From VFJZ01 sp046598415 (GTDB taxonomy: Bacteria; Actinomycetota; Thermoleophilia; Gaiellales; F1-60-MAGs149): 64,000 bases of DNA. Under the pieces are notes generated by a model. That model was not told where the DNA came from, searched no databases, and was given only the letters and a program-made list of their open reading frames with translations. The position numbers were made by a program, and so were the translations under genes. This document shows positions 1 to 7,793 of this stretch, in pieces; position 1 is the first letter of the stretch, and the number at the start of each line of letters is the position of its first letter. The stretch spans positions 1 through 64,000 of the forward strand of contig JBKJIG010000084.1 in assembly GCA_046598415.1 (NCBI GenBank), read 5' to 3'.

Positions 1-1
1 G

Positions 2-499
2 CCGGCCGAGGCGGAGCTGCTGCCGCCGGGCTTCTTCGGCCAGATCGCCGAGCGCTGGCCCTACGTGTACATGACGCTGACGCCCGCGTACATCGGCCTC
101 GCCGACGCGGTGGTGGAGTTCGTGCGCGAGTATCTCTCGGCCGCTGCCCGCCCCGGTTCGACGGCCCGTCGCGACATGCCTGCCAAGCAGTGGGGCTGGG
201 CGGAGATCCAGATCATGGCCGGCCGTAGCCGCGCGACCTGGGAGCGGACGGTGGACGAGGCCGCGGCCGACCCGACGACGGAGCAGCTGCGACGCGCGCT
301 GGTCTCGACCTACACCGTCATGGAGACCGCGCAAGAGGTGACGGCGAAGGCGATCCGCGTGTGCGGTGGCACGACCATCATGAAGCGGTTCCCGCTCGAG
401 CAGCACTACCGCGATGCGCGCTGCGGCTCGCTGATGAACCCGTGGAGCGTCGAGGCGTGCCTCGAGCGGCTCGGCCGGCTGGGACTGTTCGAGGAGTGA
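2..499 (+). CDS. Acyl-CoA dehydrogenase family protein, C-terminal part (5' end outside window)
   Basis: The frame is open from the first bases, so the true start lies upstream of the window. The visible ~165 residues look like the C-terminal helical domain of the acyl-CoA dehydrogenase type 2 fold, with the typical late segment HYRDARCGSLMNPWS followed by a short leucine-rich end. Family members oxidise acyl-CoA esters with FAD or act as flavin-dependent monooxygenases, and the missing N-terminal and middle domains would be needed to tell these apart. It ends 3 bp before the convergent NicX-like gene, so it may belong to the same catabolic neighbourhood. The family call is good; the substrate is unknown. 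Confidence 0.8.
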   Translation, partial: PAEAELLPPGFFGQIAERWPYVYMTLTPAYIGLADAVVEFVREYLSAAARPGSTARRDMPAKQWGWAEIQIMAGRSRATWERTVDEAAADPTTEQLRRALVSTYTVMETAQEVTAKAIRVCGGTTIMKRFPLEQHYRDARCGSLMNPWSVEACLERLGRLGLFEE

Positions 500-502
500 G
501 CG

Positions 503-1549
503 CTACGCGCTGACGGCGCGCAGGTCGGCGACCAGCTCGCCGGCATCGACCACCACGCGGCCGTCGAGGGCGATCGTGTGCCCGAGCAGCGGCAGGTCGA
601 AGTGCCCGGCCGTGAACCGGCCCGCGTGCTCGTTGGCGCCGGTGGAGTAGAGGAAGTTGCCGGCGCACACGCGCGCCTCGGTGCCGTTGATGTCGCCCTT
701 GTCGTACAGCACGGCGTAGTCCCACCGGGCGGCCGGGTTCATGCCCCAGCCGACGTGGCTGGTGGCCCGCGCCGCGGGGTCGCCGAAGGCCGACAGGTAC
801 GAGCGGAACAGGCGCGCGTCGGCCCCGTCGCCGCCCACCTCGACCACGTGGTCGTCCTCGATCGACAGGCGCACGGCATGCTCGACGTAGCGCTTGAACG
901 TGAGGTTGAGGTCGCCCGGCGCGAGCACCACGGTGCCGGTGACGGCGTGCGCGGCGGGAAACGCCGCGACCAGTCCGCCCGGCCAGTGGGCGATCGACCC
1001 GCGCTCCGTCGCGAGACCGGTCGAGCCCGCCACGACGCTGTCGGCGAGGCGCACGGTCAGGTCGGTGCCCGCAGCGCTGGTGACGCGCATCTCGGCCGCG
1101 GCGCCGAGCCAGGTTGCGCCCAGCTCGACGCGGCGTGCCAGGTCGGGGTCGAACGCGTATCGCTCGAAGTTCTCCGGGTGCTCGTTCGACAGCATCAGCA
1201 CGCGCGCGCCGCCGGCGAGGATCGCGCCCAGCTCGGGTGCGTGGAGCAGCCCCTCGACGGTGCAGTCGAGCACGAGGTCGGCGGCGGCGAGCGCGGCGAT
1301 GGCGGCGCGGTTGCCGGCGATCGCCTGTGACGCTCCGGTCGAGCGGATCGGCACGGAATGCGGGTTCGCGGGCGTCGGCACGACGACGTCGACCACCTGC
1401 GCGCCCTGCAGCTGGGCGGCGATCCGCACGGTCTCCACCAGCACCGGGCGGCTCGACGACTCGCTCAGCACGGCCACGACCTCCCCCGGCTGCAGCCCGC
1501 AGCGGGCGAGCTGCTCGCCGACCACATGGAGCCAGCGATGCTCGGTCAT
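503..1549 (-). CDS. NicX-like 2,5-dihydroxypyridine 5,6-dioxygenase / M29-like metalloenzyme
   Basis: This 348-residue protein matches the NicX family, whose founding member opens 2,5-dihydroxypyridine to N-formylmaleamate using Fe(II). The segments SHVGWG (His265) and GHFDLPLLGH (His316, Asp318) sit where I recall the His265/His318/Asp320 iron triad of Pseudomonas NicX, and the length is nearly the same. The ATG start at 1549 overlaps the stop of the upstream hydrolase by 4 bp (ATGA), which fixes the start and implies translational coupling. Many relatives are annotated as leucyl aminopeptidases, so peptidase-like activity is the alternative. The hydrolase partner favours ring cleavage. Confidence 0.72.
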   Translation of the reverse strand: MTEHRWLHVVGEQLARCGLQPGEVVAVLSESSSRPVLVETVRIAAQLQGAQVVDVVVPTPANPHSVPIRSTGASQAIAGNRAAIAALAAADLVLDCTVEGLLHAPELGAILAGGARVLMLSNEHPENFERYAFDPDLARRVELGATWLGAAAEMRVTSAAGTDLTVRLADSVVAGSTGLATERGSIAHWPGGLVAAFPAAHAVTGTVVLAPGDLNLTFKRYVEHAVRLSIEDDHVVEVGGDGADARLFRSYLSAFGDPAARATSHVGWGMNPAARWDYAVLYDKGDINGTEARVCAGNFLYSTGANEHAGRFTAGHFDLPLLGHTIALDGRVVVDAGELVADLRAVSA

Positions 1550-2352
1550 CCGTGCTCCGATCGCGAGAAGTGGTTGCGCAGCAGCTCGTTCACGACGCCC
1601 GGCGACTCGGCGTTCAGCAGGTGGCCGGCGCCCGGGATCTCGACCAGCTGCGCATCGTCGATGCCGGCGGCGAGGGCGGCCGCGTAGGTGGGCGGCGTCT
1701 CGGTGTCGAGCGCCCCGACGAGCACGAGGGTCGGCAGGTCGATGTCGCCCAGCCGGTCGCGGAGGTCGTGCGTCACGAGGCAGTCGATCGAGCGTCGCAG
1801 GGCGTCGCCCGTGATGCGCTCCATCGCGGCGCGCTGCCCCGCGAGCGCCTCGTCGCCGATCCCCGGACCGGCGATCGACCGCAGCACGGCGTCGGCGAAG
1901 TCGGCGGGCGACTGGCCGGCGTCGAGCGGGGCCAGCCGGGCGGCGCGCCAGTCGGCGGCCGACGTGCCGTCGAGGCCGAAGGCCGGGCTGGAGCTGAGCA
2001 GCGTCAGCGAGCGGAACCGGCCGCGATGGGCGAGCGCCGCGTGCTGCGCGATCATGCCGCCGAGCGAGAGGCCGATCAGGTGCGGGCGGTCCTCCGGGTC
2101 GATGGCGTCGGCCAGCCGCGCGACGGTGTCGGCGAGCGCGGCGAACGTCATCGCGCCGGCCAGGGGCGGCGCGGCGCCGTAGCCCGGTAGGTCCCAGGCG
2201 GCGCAGCGACGGCGGTCGGACAGGTCGCGCAGCTGATCGTCCCACGCCGTCCGGCTGCCGCCGAGGCCGTGCAGGAAGATCGCCGCGGGCGCGCCGCTGC
2301 CGGCCTCCCGCCACGCCAGACCGCCGCGCTCGATGTCTCGGGTCGTCGCCAT
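1546..2352 (-). CDS. Alpha/beta hydrolase, NicD/PcaD-like
   Basis: This 268-residue alpha/beta hydrolase has an oxyanion segment HGLGGS near residue 28, a nucleophile elbow GLSLGG with Ser96, an acid residue at Asp216 (GALDTETPP) and His244 (GAGHLL), so the catalytic triad is complete. The overall pattern is that of 3-oxoadipate enol-lactonases and of NicD, which deformylates N-formylmaleamate. It is the first gene of a two-gene operon with the NicX-like dioxygenase, with a 4-bp ATGA overlap. That order gives a sensible two-step route from dihydroxypyridine to maleamate. The function is inferred from this pairing; the fold itself is certain. Confidence 0.75.
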   Translation of the reverse strand: MATTRDIERGGLAWREAGSGAPAAIFLHGLGGSRTAWDDQLRDLSDRRRCAAWDLPGYGAAPPLAGAMTFAALADTVARLADAIDPEDRPHLIGLSLGGMIAQHAALAHRGRFRSLTLLSSSPAFGLDGTSAADWRAARLAPLDAGQSPADFADAVLRSIAGPGIGDEALAGQRAAMERITGDALRRSIDCLVTHDLRDRLGDIDLPTLVLVGALDTETPPTYAAALAAGIDDAQLVEIPGAGHLLNAESPGVVNELLRNHFSRSEHG

Positions 2353-2384
2353 GGCCGCTGAAGCGTTGCAGCTTTCGCCGCGGG

Positions 2385-4571
2385 CTACGGAGCGGGCGTC
2401 CCGACCAGCCGCAGCGTCAGGATCGCCATGTCGTCGTCAGGGAGGCCCGGCGCGAACGCGACGACGGCGTCGTCGATGGCTGCCGCGATCGCATCGGCCG
2501 ACGATCCGGCCATGGAGGTGACGAGCTCCACCAGCCGCTCCTCGCCGAACAGGTCGCCATCGATGCGACGCTCGGTGACGCCGTCCGTCCAGCACACCAC
2601 GACGTCGCCGCGGTCCAGGCGCGTCGTGGTGTCGTGGAACGTCGCGGTGGGCACGGCGCCGAGCAGCGTGCCCCAGACCCCGGCTTCCTCGACGGTGCCG
2701 CCGGCGCGCAGGATCAGCGGCGGTGCGTGCCCGGCGCAGGCGCTCGTGAACGAGTACCCGGCGCCCTCGGGTCGCAGCAGCGCCAGCGCGGCGGTGCAGA
2801 ACTCGGCCGTGCCGCGCTCCTCCAGGATCGTCTCGTTCACGACCTCGAGCACGCGGCTCGGCGACTCCTCATAGCGAGACGCGACGCGCATCGCGTGCCG
2901 CGTCAGCGCGGTCAGCGCGGCCGCGCTCGGCCCCTTTCCGGCCACGTCGCCGATCGAGATCGCGTAGCCGCCACCGGCGATCGGCCAGGCGTCGTAGAAG
3001 TCGCCGCCCACCTCCGCGTCCGCGCCGCTGGGCCGGTATCGCGCGGCGATCTCGATGCCCGGCGGCTGCGGCAGCGTGCCGGGCAGCAGGCTCTGCTGCA
3101 GGGTGTGCGCGATCTCGCGCTGCACCTCGTACAGCCGCGCATTGTCGATCGCCAGTGCCACGCGGCGCGCGAGCTGCTCCGCGACGTTGATGTCCATGCC
3201 CGCGTACGCCCGGGCCTGGCGCCAGCCCAACGTGAGCGCCCCGATCGTTCGCCCGCGCACCACCAGCGGGGCCGACAGCATCGAGCGCAGCCCGACCGCA
3301 ACCACGGCGTCGCGGTGCGCCGCGCTGCGGTACGCCGACTCGGGCAGGTCGCCGGTGAGGGGCACGAGCTGCGTGGTCGCGGTGCGGATCGCGACGGCGA
3401 CCGGCGTGTCGCTGTCGAGGTCGGGCGCGAAGCGCTCGAGCACGCGCGCCGCGTCCTGCAGGGCCGGATCGGCGTGCACCGTCACGACGCGACGGATCTG
3501 GCCGTGCTCGACGAGGTCGACGACGCACTGGTCGGAGATCGCCGGCACGACGAGCGACGCGAGCGTGCGCAGCGCGTCGTCCGGGTCGAGCGTGCCGGCC
3601 AGGCGCTCGCCGACCGTTGCGAGCAAGCCGAGCGCCTCGCGCGCCCGGTGCTCGGCGTCGTACAGCCGCGCGCGCTCCAGCGCCTGCGCGCAGTGGTCGC
3701 CCAGGCTCGACACGAGGGCCTGGTCCTCGGGACTGAACGTGTGCCCGGGCGCGAACCGGAAACCGAGCGCGCCGATCGGCTGCCCGCCCGTGTGCAGCGG
3801 GACGGAGGCGGTCGGTGCCGCCTCGTCGCCCAGGGTCGGGAAGCGCGCCTCGCGCTCGCCGGCGCCCAGCACGATCGGGAGGCCGAGCAGGTAGGCATCG
3901 CCGATCGGGGTGCGGTGGGCGAGGTCGATCCGCTCCCAGCCTGCCGCCTCCGCGTGGGTGAAGCCGGACGTCGAGACGAGCTCGAGCGCCGTGTCGTCCT
4001 CGGTCGGCAGGCCGATCAGGCCGGCGTCGGCGCCGAGCGCCTCGCGTCCCTCGATCAGGATCGCGCCGTACACCTCCTCCGCCGTCCGGGCCCGGGACAG
4101 GGACGCGGTCAGGCGCTGCAGGTGCCCGGCGCGCAGCATGGCGGCCTCCGCGTCGTGCCGCGCGACCGCCAGGCGGCCCACCAGCCCGGCGATGACGACG
4201 CTCGCGACGAAGAAGGACGCGAACAGGATCTCGGTCGCCGGCGAGTCGACCTGGAACGAGTGGAGCGGCCGCGCCACGTAGTAGTCGCAGACGCCGACTG
4301 CGATCCCCGCCGTGGCGACGCCCGCCAGCGGCCCCCCGGTCATGGTGACGACGGTGACCAGGATCAGCGAGGCCATCATCGCCGAGCTGGGGCGGTTGTC
4401 GAGCCCCAAGCTCCGGGTCACGACGTTGATGATCACGATCATGCCGACGACTCCGAGCGCGGTGGCGATCAGCCCGCGGTTCGTTCCCCAGGGGGAGAGC
4501 CATCGCACCCACGCGCGCCGGTCGGGCGGCCGCGAGGGTTGGGCGACCGCGAGGTTCGGGGCGGGCGCCAT
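2385..4571 (-). CDS. Membrane-anchored dual-GAF SpoIIE/PP2C-type serine phosphatase
   Basis: From ATG 4571 the product is 728 residues. About four hydrophobic segments in residues 30-145 resemble the DUF4118 (KdpD-like) membrane module. Two GAF-like sensory domains follow (roughly 160-320 and 330-490), then a C-terminal SpoIIE phosphatase domain beginning at LQQSLLPGTLPQPPG. Its metal-binding segments are visible: EVGGDFYD, IGDVAGKGPSAA, WTDGVTERR and PDDDMAILTL. Such RsbU/RsbP-like phosphatases dephosphorylate STAS anti-anti-sigma factors and release general-stress sigma factors. The window encodes a SigB-type switch near 31-33 kb, a plausible but unproven target. Codons upstream of 4571 run into non-coding sequence, so that ATG was chosen. 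Confidence 0.85.
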   Translation of the reverse strand: MAPAPNLAVAQPSRPPDRRAWVRWLSPWGTNRGLIATALGVVGMIVIINVVTRSLGLDNRPSSAMMASLILVTVVTMTGGPLAGVATAGIAVGVCDYYVARPLHSFQVDSPATEILFASFFVASVVIAGLVGRLAVARHDAEAAMLRAGHLQRLTASLSRARTAEEVYGAILIEGREALGADAGLIGLPTEDDTALELVSTSGFTHAEAAGWERIDLAHRTPIGDAYLLGLPIVLGAGEREARFPTLGDEAAPTASVPLHTGGQPIGALGFRFAPGHTFSPEDQALVSSLGDHCAQALERARLYDAEHRAREALGLLATVGERLAGTLDPDDALRTLASLVVPAISDQCVVDLVEHGQIRRVVTVHADPALQDAARVLERFAPDLDSDTPVAVAIRTATTQLVPLTGDLPESAYRSAAHRDAVVAVGLRSMLSAPLVVRGRTIGALTLGWRQARAYAGMDINVAEQLARRVALAIDNARLYEVQREIAHTLQQSLLPGTLPQPPGIEIAARYRPSGADAEVGGDFYDAWPIAGGGYAISIGDVAGKGPSAAALTALTRHAMRVASRYEESPSRVLEVVNETILEERGTAEFCTAALALLRPEGAGYSFTSACAGHAPPLILRAGGTVEEAGVWGTLLGAVPTATFHDTTTRLDRGDVVVCWTDGVTERRIDGDLFGEERLVELVTSMAGSSADAIAAAIDDAVVAFAPGLPDDDMAILTLRLVGTPAP

Positions 4572-4596
4572 GGGTGCAGGATATTCGGTCGGGCGA

Positions 4597-4726
4597 CTAC
4601 CGCGCCGAGGCGAAAAACGGGCGGAGCTCTCCGACCCCGATCGCGGGCACCTCGAGCGGCGCGAAGTGGCCACCTCACGGCAGCTCCGTCCAGCGCTGCA
4701 CGTTGCAGTGGCGCTCGGCGTACGCT
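4597..4726 (-). pseudogene. Remnant of an epoxide hydrolase C-terminus
   Basis: Read on the minus strand from 4726, the frame gives AYAERHCNVQRWTELP, a TGA stop at 4675-4677, then GGHFAPLEVPAIGVGELRPF and a natural TAG at 4597-4599. This matches the end of epoxide-hydrolase-type alpha/beta hydrolases, where the text normally reads ...TELPRGGHFAALEEP...FF, with His as the catalytic base. The TGA takes the place of the expected Arg codon (CGA to TGA). Nothing upstream continues the domain, so this is a decayed 3' fragment. Confidence 0.6.
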
Positions 4727-4739
4727 CGCGCGGCGGGGC

Positions 4740-4826
4740 GCGGCGTCCGAGGTGGCGAGCGTGGTCGCGTTCCCGCTGGCCGGCGGCGCGTCGTTCGTCA
4801 CCGGCGTCGCTCCGCTATCCCGGCCG
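4740..4826 (+). pseudogene. Remnant of a short-chain dehydrogenase C-terminus
   Basis: On the plus strand, bases 4749-4808 read EVASVVAFPLAGGASFVTGV. This is the signature end of short-chain dehydrogenases (EVA..V.FL.S..ASF.TG..), where the next residues are normally a VDGG motif; here they are APLSRP instead. No Rossmann fold or catalytic YxxxK segment precedes it. It lies back-to-back with the epoxide hydrolase remnant, which suggests that a deletion joined two former genes. Confidence 0.5.
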
Positions 4827-4920
4827 CTGAGAGAACAGGTACCAGACGAACCGCCACCGGCGACGCACGAGCGGCGCCAGGTTCCGCGCGGACCGTGCCC
4901 CGTCGTGCGCTTCGTGGCCC

Positions 4921-4982
4921 TTCCGCGCGGAAACGTTCCGGGGTCAGACCCCAGAACGGCGGGCGTTCTGGGGTCTGACCCC
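4921..4982. repeat. Dispersed intergenic palindromic repeat, copy 1
   Basis: Two 13-bp palindromes of the form GGGGTC-N-GACCCC (4940-4952 and 4970-4982) form a perfect 19-bp inverted repeat (4940-4958 against 4964-4982) around a 5-nt loop. A TTCCGCGCGGAA palindrome (4921-4932) flanks it. The 37 bp at 4921-4957 recur, reverse-complemented, at 8937-8973. The remainder of the 526-bp gap 4572-5097 holds only the two gene remnants described separately. Confidence 0.85.
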
Positions 4983-5097
4983 AGCACGGAAGGCGCACGC
5001 AAGACGCGCGGAACTGGCCTCGGTGATCGATCTCGTACGCCGGCTCGAGGGGTCGGCGGGGTGCTCGACGGCCCCGTCCGCGCTAGCTGACGCTGCC

Positions 5098-6075
5098 TCA
5101 GGCCGGGTGGTAACCGGGCACCGCCTGGAGGCGGGCGCGGAACGCACGGCTGGTGACGATCTCGGCAACGGCCGCCGTCGCGGCGGTGATGTCGAGGCGC
5201 ACCAGTGCGTCGACGCGGTGCGTCTCGACGGCGACGAGGCTCAGGCCCTCGCGCAGGGAGGCGGGCTCGTACGTCACGCTGGCGATGCCCTCGGCTGTGG
5301 CCAGGCGTGCGGCCTCGAGATGGTCGCGGGCGAGACCTGTCCGCCGGACGCCCGCCAGGTCGTGATGCTGCAGCCAGCGCTCGACGGCCACCTGCGCGTT
5401 GGCCGTCGCCGATTGGCCCACGAGGGCCAGCCTGCCGTCGCGCATCCGGTCGACGATCTCCTCCTGAGGCACGTTCGCTGCGATTCCGACCCGCCAGCGG
5501 GCGATCGCGGTCTGCGCGACGGCCTCGGGCAGACGCGACGGCGCGCCGTCGACGGCGTGCACGACGGCAGCGTGGCAACGGCGATCACCGAGCGCGGCGA
5601 TCGCGTCGCCGCTCGTGGCGTGGCCGGTCACGATCCGCACGTCGGATGGCGCCATCCGCTCGATCAGTCGCAGCGCCGGATCGCAGCCGAGCACGAGCAC
5701 GCCGTCCTCGCGCGATCCCGGCAGGTGTCGCAGCGTGCCGTCGGTGACGATCGCGTCGGCGATCGTGCCGTCAGCCAGCGGATCGCAGGTGGCGGCGACC
5801 ACGGTGTCGCTGACACGGACGAGGCGCACCGCGTCGCCGTCGGCGAGCGGCGTGGCGGCGGCGGCGGTGGGGACGGCGACGCCGGTGTCGTCGCCGAACA
5901 GCTCCTCGGCCGTCACGCCGAGCGCGCGGGCGAGCGCGATGCCCGCTGCGACCGAAGGCGTGTTGCGTCCGGCCTCGATCGCCGCGACGAGGCTCCGGGA
6001 GACGCCGGCGCGGCCCGCGAGGTCGTGCTGGGAGAGGCCGGCGATGCGGCGGCAGGCGAGAAAGCGATCACTCAT
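5098..6075 (-). CDS. XRE-type HTH regulator fused to a periplasmic-binding-protein-like domain
   Basis: The first ~60 residues form an XRE helix-turn-helix (AGLSQHDLAGRAGVSRS, then IEAGRNTPS). Residues ~90-325 resemble a substrate-binding domain of the molybdate/tungstate or PBP-like kind, so the protein probably senses a small ligand in the cytoplasm. It is divergent from modABC across a 54-bp AT-rich gap and is the obvious candidate regulator of molybdate uptake, a role that ModE plays elsewhere. A TAGAAT -10 box (6082-6087, minus strand) ends 6 bp before the ATG, which suggests a leaderless mRNA. The exact ligand is not shown by the sequence. Confidence 0.8.
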   Translation of the reverse strand: MSDRFLACRRIAGLSQHDLAGRAGVSRSLVAAIEAGRNTPSVAAGIALARALGVTAEELFGDDTGVAVPTAAAATPLADGDAVRLVRVSDTVVAATCDPLADGTIADAIVTDGTLRHLPGSREDGVLVLGCDPALRLIERMAPSDVRIVTGHATSGDAIAALGDRRCHAAVVHAVDGAPSRLPEAVAQTAIARWRVGIAANVPQEEIVDRMRDGRLALVGQSATANAQVAVERWLQHHDLAGVRRTGLARDHLEAARLATAEGIASVTYEPASLREGLSLVAVETHRVDALVRLDITAATAAVAEIVTSRAFRARLQAVPGYHPA

Positions 6076-6129
6076 GTCAGTATTCTATCTCAACCAGTTA
6101 AAATTTGACAGAACATGAGCATCGCGTAG
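6076..6129. promoter_or_regulatory. Divergent promoter/operator between the regulator gene and modA
   Basis: This gap is strikingly AT-rich for the window. On the minus strand TAGAAT (6082-6087) is a good -10 for the regulator. On the plus strand TAAAAT (6099-6104) is a good -10 for modA, and a TTGACA lies at 6105-6110. The two -10 elements are so close that a bound regulator or polymerase would affect both. A 7-bp inverted repeat CTCATGT/ACATGAG (6071-6077 and 6113-6119) brackets the region and could be an operator. Confidence 0.5.
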
Positions 6130-7014
6130 ATGCTTCATCGCATGGCGACGCTCGACGCGCGACGCAGCATGAGGTGGAAGTCCGGCGGCGCCGTGCTGCT
6201 GATCGTCGCGGCCGCGACGCTCGCGGCGTGTGGCGGATCGAGCTCGTCCGAAACGCCGTCGGCAGCGAAGACGGCCGCCCCGGTCGCTTCCAGCGCCGCG
6301 GCCGGCGGCGGGACACTCCGGGTCTTCGCCGCGTCGTCGCTGAAGGAGGTCTTCCCGAAGATCGCGGCAGCGTACTCGGCGGCGAACGGCGGCGCCAAGG
6401 TCGAGTTCTCGTTCGCCGGCTCCGACCAACTCGCAACGCAGATCCGGGAGGGCGCGAAGGCTGACGTCTACGCCGCAGCCAGCACGAAGTATCCCGAGGC
6501 GCTGGCCGCCGACGGCGAGGTGGACGAGCCCGTGCCGTTCACGACCAACACGCTGGTCCTGGCGACCCCGTCTGGTTCGACGGAAATCACGGACATCGCC
6601 TCCCTTGCGAAGCCCGGCGTGAAGCTCGTGATCGGCGCGGCCGGCGTGCCGGTGGGCGACTACACCCGTCAGGTGCTGCCAGCGCTGGACGCTTCCCTGG
6701 GTACGGGCTGGTCCGCCGCCGTGATGAAGAACGTGGTCAGCGAGGAGCAGAACGTGAAGGGGATCGTCGCCAAGCTGCAGAGCGGCGACGCCGACGCCGG
6801 GTTCCTCTATGTCACCGACGTGAAAGCCGCAGGTGGCGCGCTGTCTCTGATCCCGATCCCGGCCGACGCCTCGGCCACGGCGACGTATCCGATTGCCGTG
6901 GTCTCGAAGTCGGGCGCGAAGGAACTGGCGCAGCGCTGGATCGACTTCGTGCTGTCGGTGGATGGTCAGAGGATGCTCGAGGATGCTGGCTTCGGTGAGG
7001 CGCCGACGACGTGA
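6130..7014 (+). CDS. modA: Molybdate ABC transporter substrate-binding lipoprotein ModA
   Basis: ModA captures molybdate (or tungstate) outside the membrane for the ModBC importer. The N-terminus carries a lipoprotein signal, a hydrophobic run ending LAAC followed by GGSSSS, so the Cys should be lipidated. The mature part shows ModA landmarks: RVFAASSLKEVFPKIA, FAGSDQLATQI and GAKADVYAAAS. ATGs at 6130, 6142 and 6169 are in frame. The 6169 start would give the most usual signal peptide, but none has a clear Shine-Dalgarno, so the longest is listed. The stop overlaps modB by 4 bp (GTGA). Confidence 0.92.
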   Translation: MLHRMATLDARRSMRWKSGGAVLLIVAAATLAACGGSSSSETPSAAKTAAPVASSAAAGGGTLRVFAASSLKEVFPKIAAAYSAANGGAKVEFSFAGSDQLATQIREGAKADVYAAASTKYPEALAADGEVDEPVPFTTNTLVLATPSGSTEITDIASLAKPGVKLVIGAAGVPVGDYTRQVLPALDASLGTGWSAAVMKNVVSEEQNVKGIVAKLQSGDADAGFLYVTDVKAAGGALSLIPIPADASATATYPIAVVSKSGAKELAQRWIDFVLSVDGQRMLEDAGFGEAPTT

Positions 7015-7793
7015 CGCGTCCGGGAGAGCGCGCCGTGGCTGTCGGCCTGGTCGCCGTGGCAGCCGGCTTCATCGGTCTCCCGGTCGTCGCCGTGTTCCTG
7101 CGGGTGGCTCCGGGCAGCCTCCTTCACGGGCTGCGATCTCCGGTCGCGCAGGACGCGTTCCTGCTCTCCCTGAAGACGACGCTCGTCTCGCTGGTGATCA
7201 TCGTGGTCGTGGGGACGCCCGTTGCCTATGTCCTGACGTTCTCGACGGTCCGCGGGAAGGACGCGTTGACGACGCTGCTCGAGCTGCCGCTGGTGATGCC
7301 GCCGGCGGTCGCCGGCATCGCCCTGCTGTCCGCCTTCGGAGCTCGTGGCAGCGTTGGCGGACCACTCGGCCTGGAGATCCCGTTCACGACGACGGCGGTG
7401 GTGATCGCCCAGGTCTTCGTCGCCAGCCCGTTCTACCTCCGCCAGGCGCAGTCCGCGTTCATCGCGCTGCACGCCGCGACGCTCGAGGCGGCTCGTGCCA
7501 GCGGCGCTTCGGCGACCCGCACGATGATGCGAATCGCCGTGCCGCTGGCGGCCGGCGGCCTGGTCACCGGGGCGGTCCTCGCCTGGGCGCGAGCGCTCGG
7601 AGAGTTCGGAGCGACGCTGATCTTCGCCGGCTCGTTCCGCGGCGTCACGGAGACCGCGCCGCTCGCGATCTACGGCGAACTGGACAGCGATATCAACGCA
7701 GCGCTTGCGCTGTCGGCCGTGCTCGTGCTGATCTCGTTCGCGGTCCTCGCCGGCGTCAAGACTGCGACGAGGCGATGGATCGAGCACTCCTAG
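7011..7793 (+). CDS. modB: Molybdate ABC transporter permease ModB
   Basis: This 260-residue inner-membrane permease has about five to six hydrophobic segments. The EAA-type loop that docks with the ATPase is visible near residues 157-190 (LEAARASGASATRTMMRIAV). It forms the translocation pore for oxyanion delivered by ModA and is powered by ModC. The GTG start overlaps the modA stop by 4 bp, and the 3' end overlaps modC by 19 bp, so the three genes form one tightly coupled operon. The length is close to the usual ModB size. Confidence 0.92.
   Translation: MTRPGERAVAVGLVAVAAGFIGLPVVAVFLRVAPGSLLHGLRSPVAQDAFLLSLKTTLVSLVIIVVVGTPVAYVLTFSTVRGKDALTTLLELPLVMPPAVAGIALLSAFGARGSVGGPLGLEIPFTTTAVVIAQVFVASPFYLRQAQSAFIALHAATLEAARASGASATRTMMRIAVPLAAGGLVTGAVLAWARALGEFGATLIFAGSFRGVTETAPLAIYGELDSDINAALALSAVLVLISFAVLAGVKTATRRWIEHS

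Noticed and set aside
2634..5090. Very long open frames antisense to the phosphatase and to many other genes
   Set aside because: They are Arg/Pro/Gly-rich, match no family, and arise because third-position GC leaves few stops on the opposite strand.
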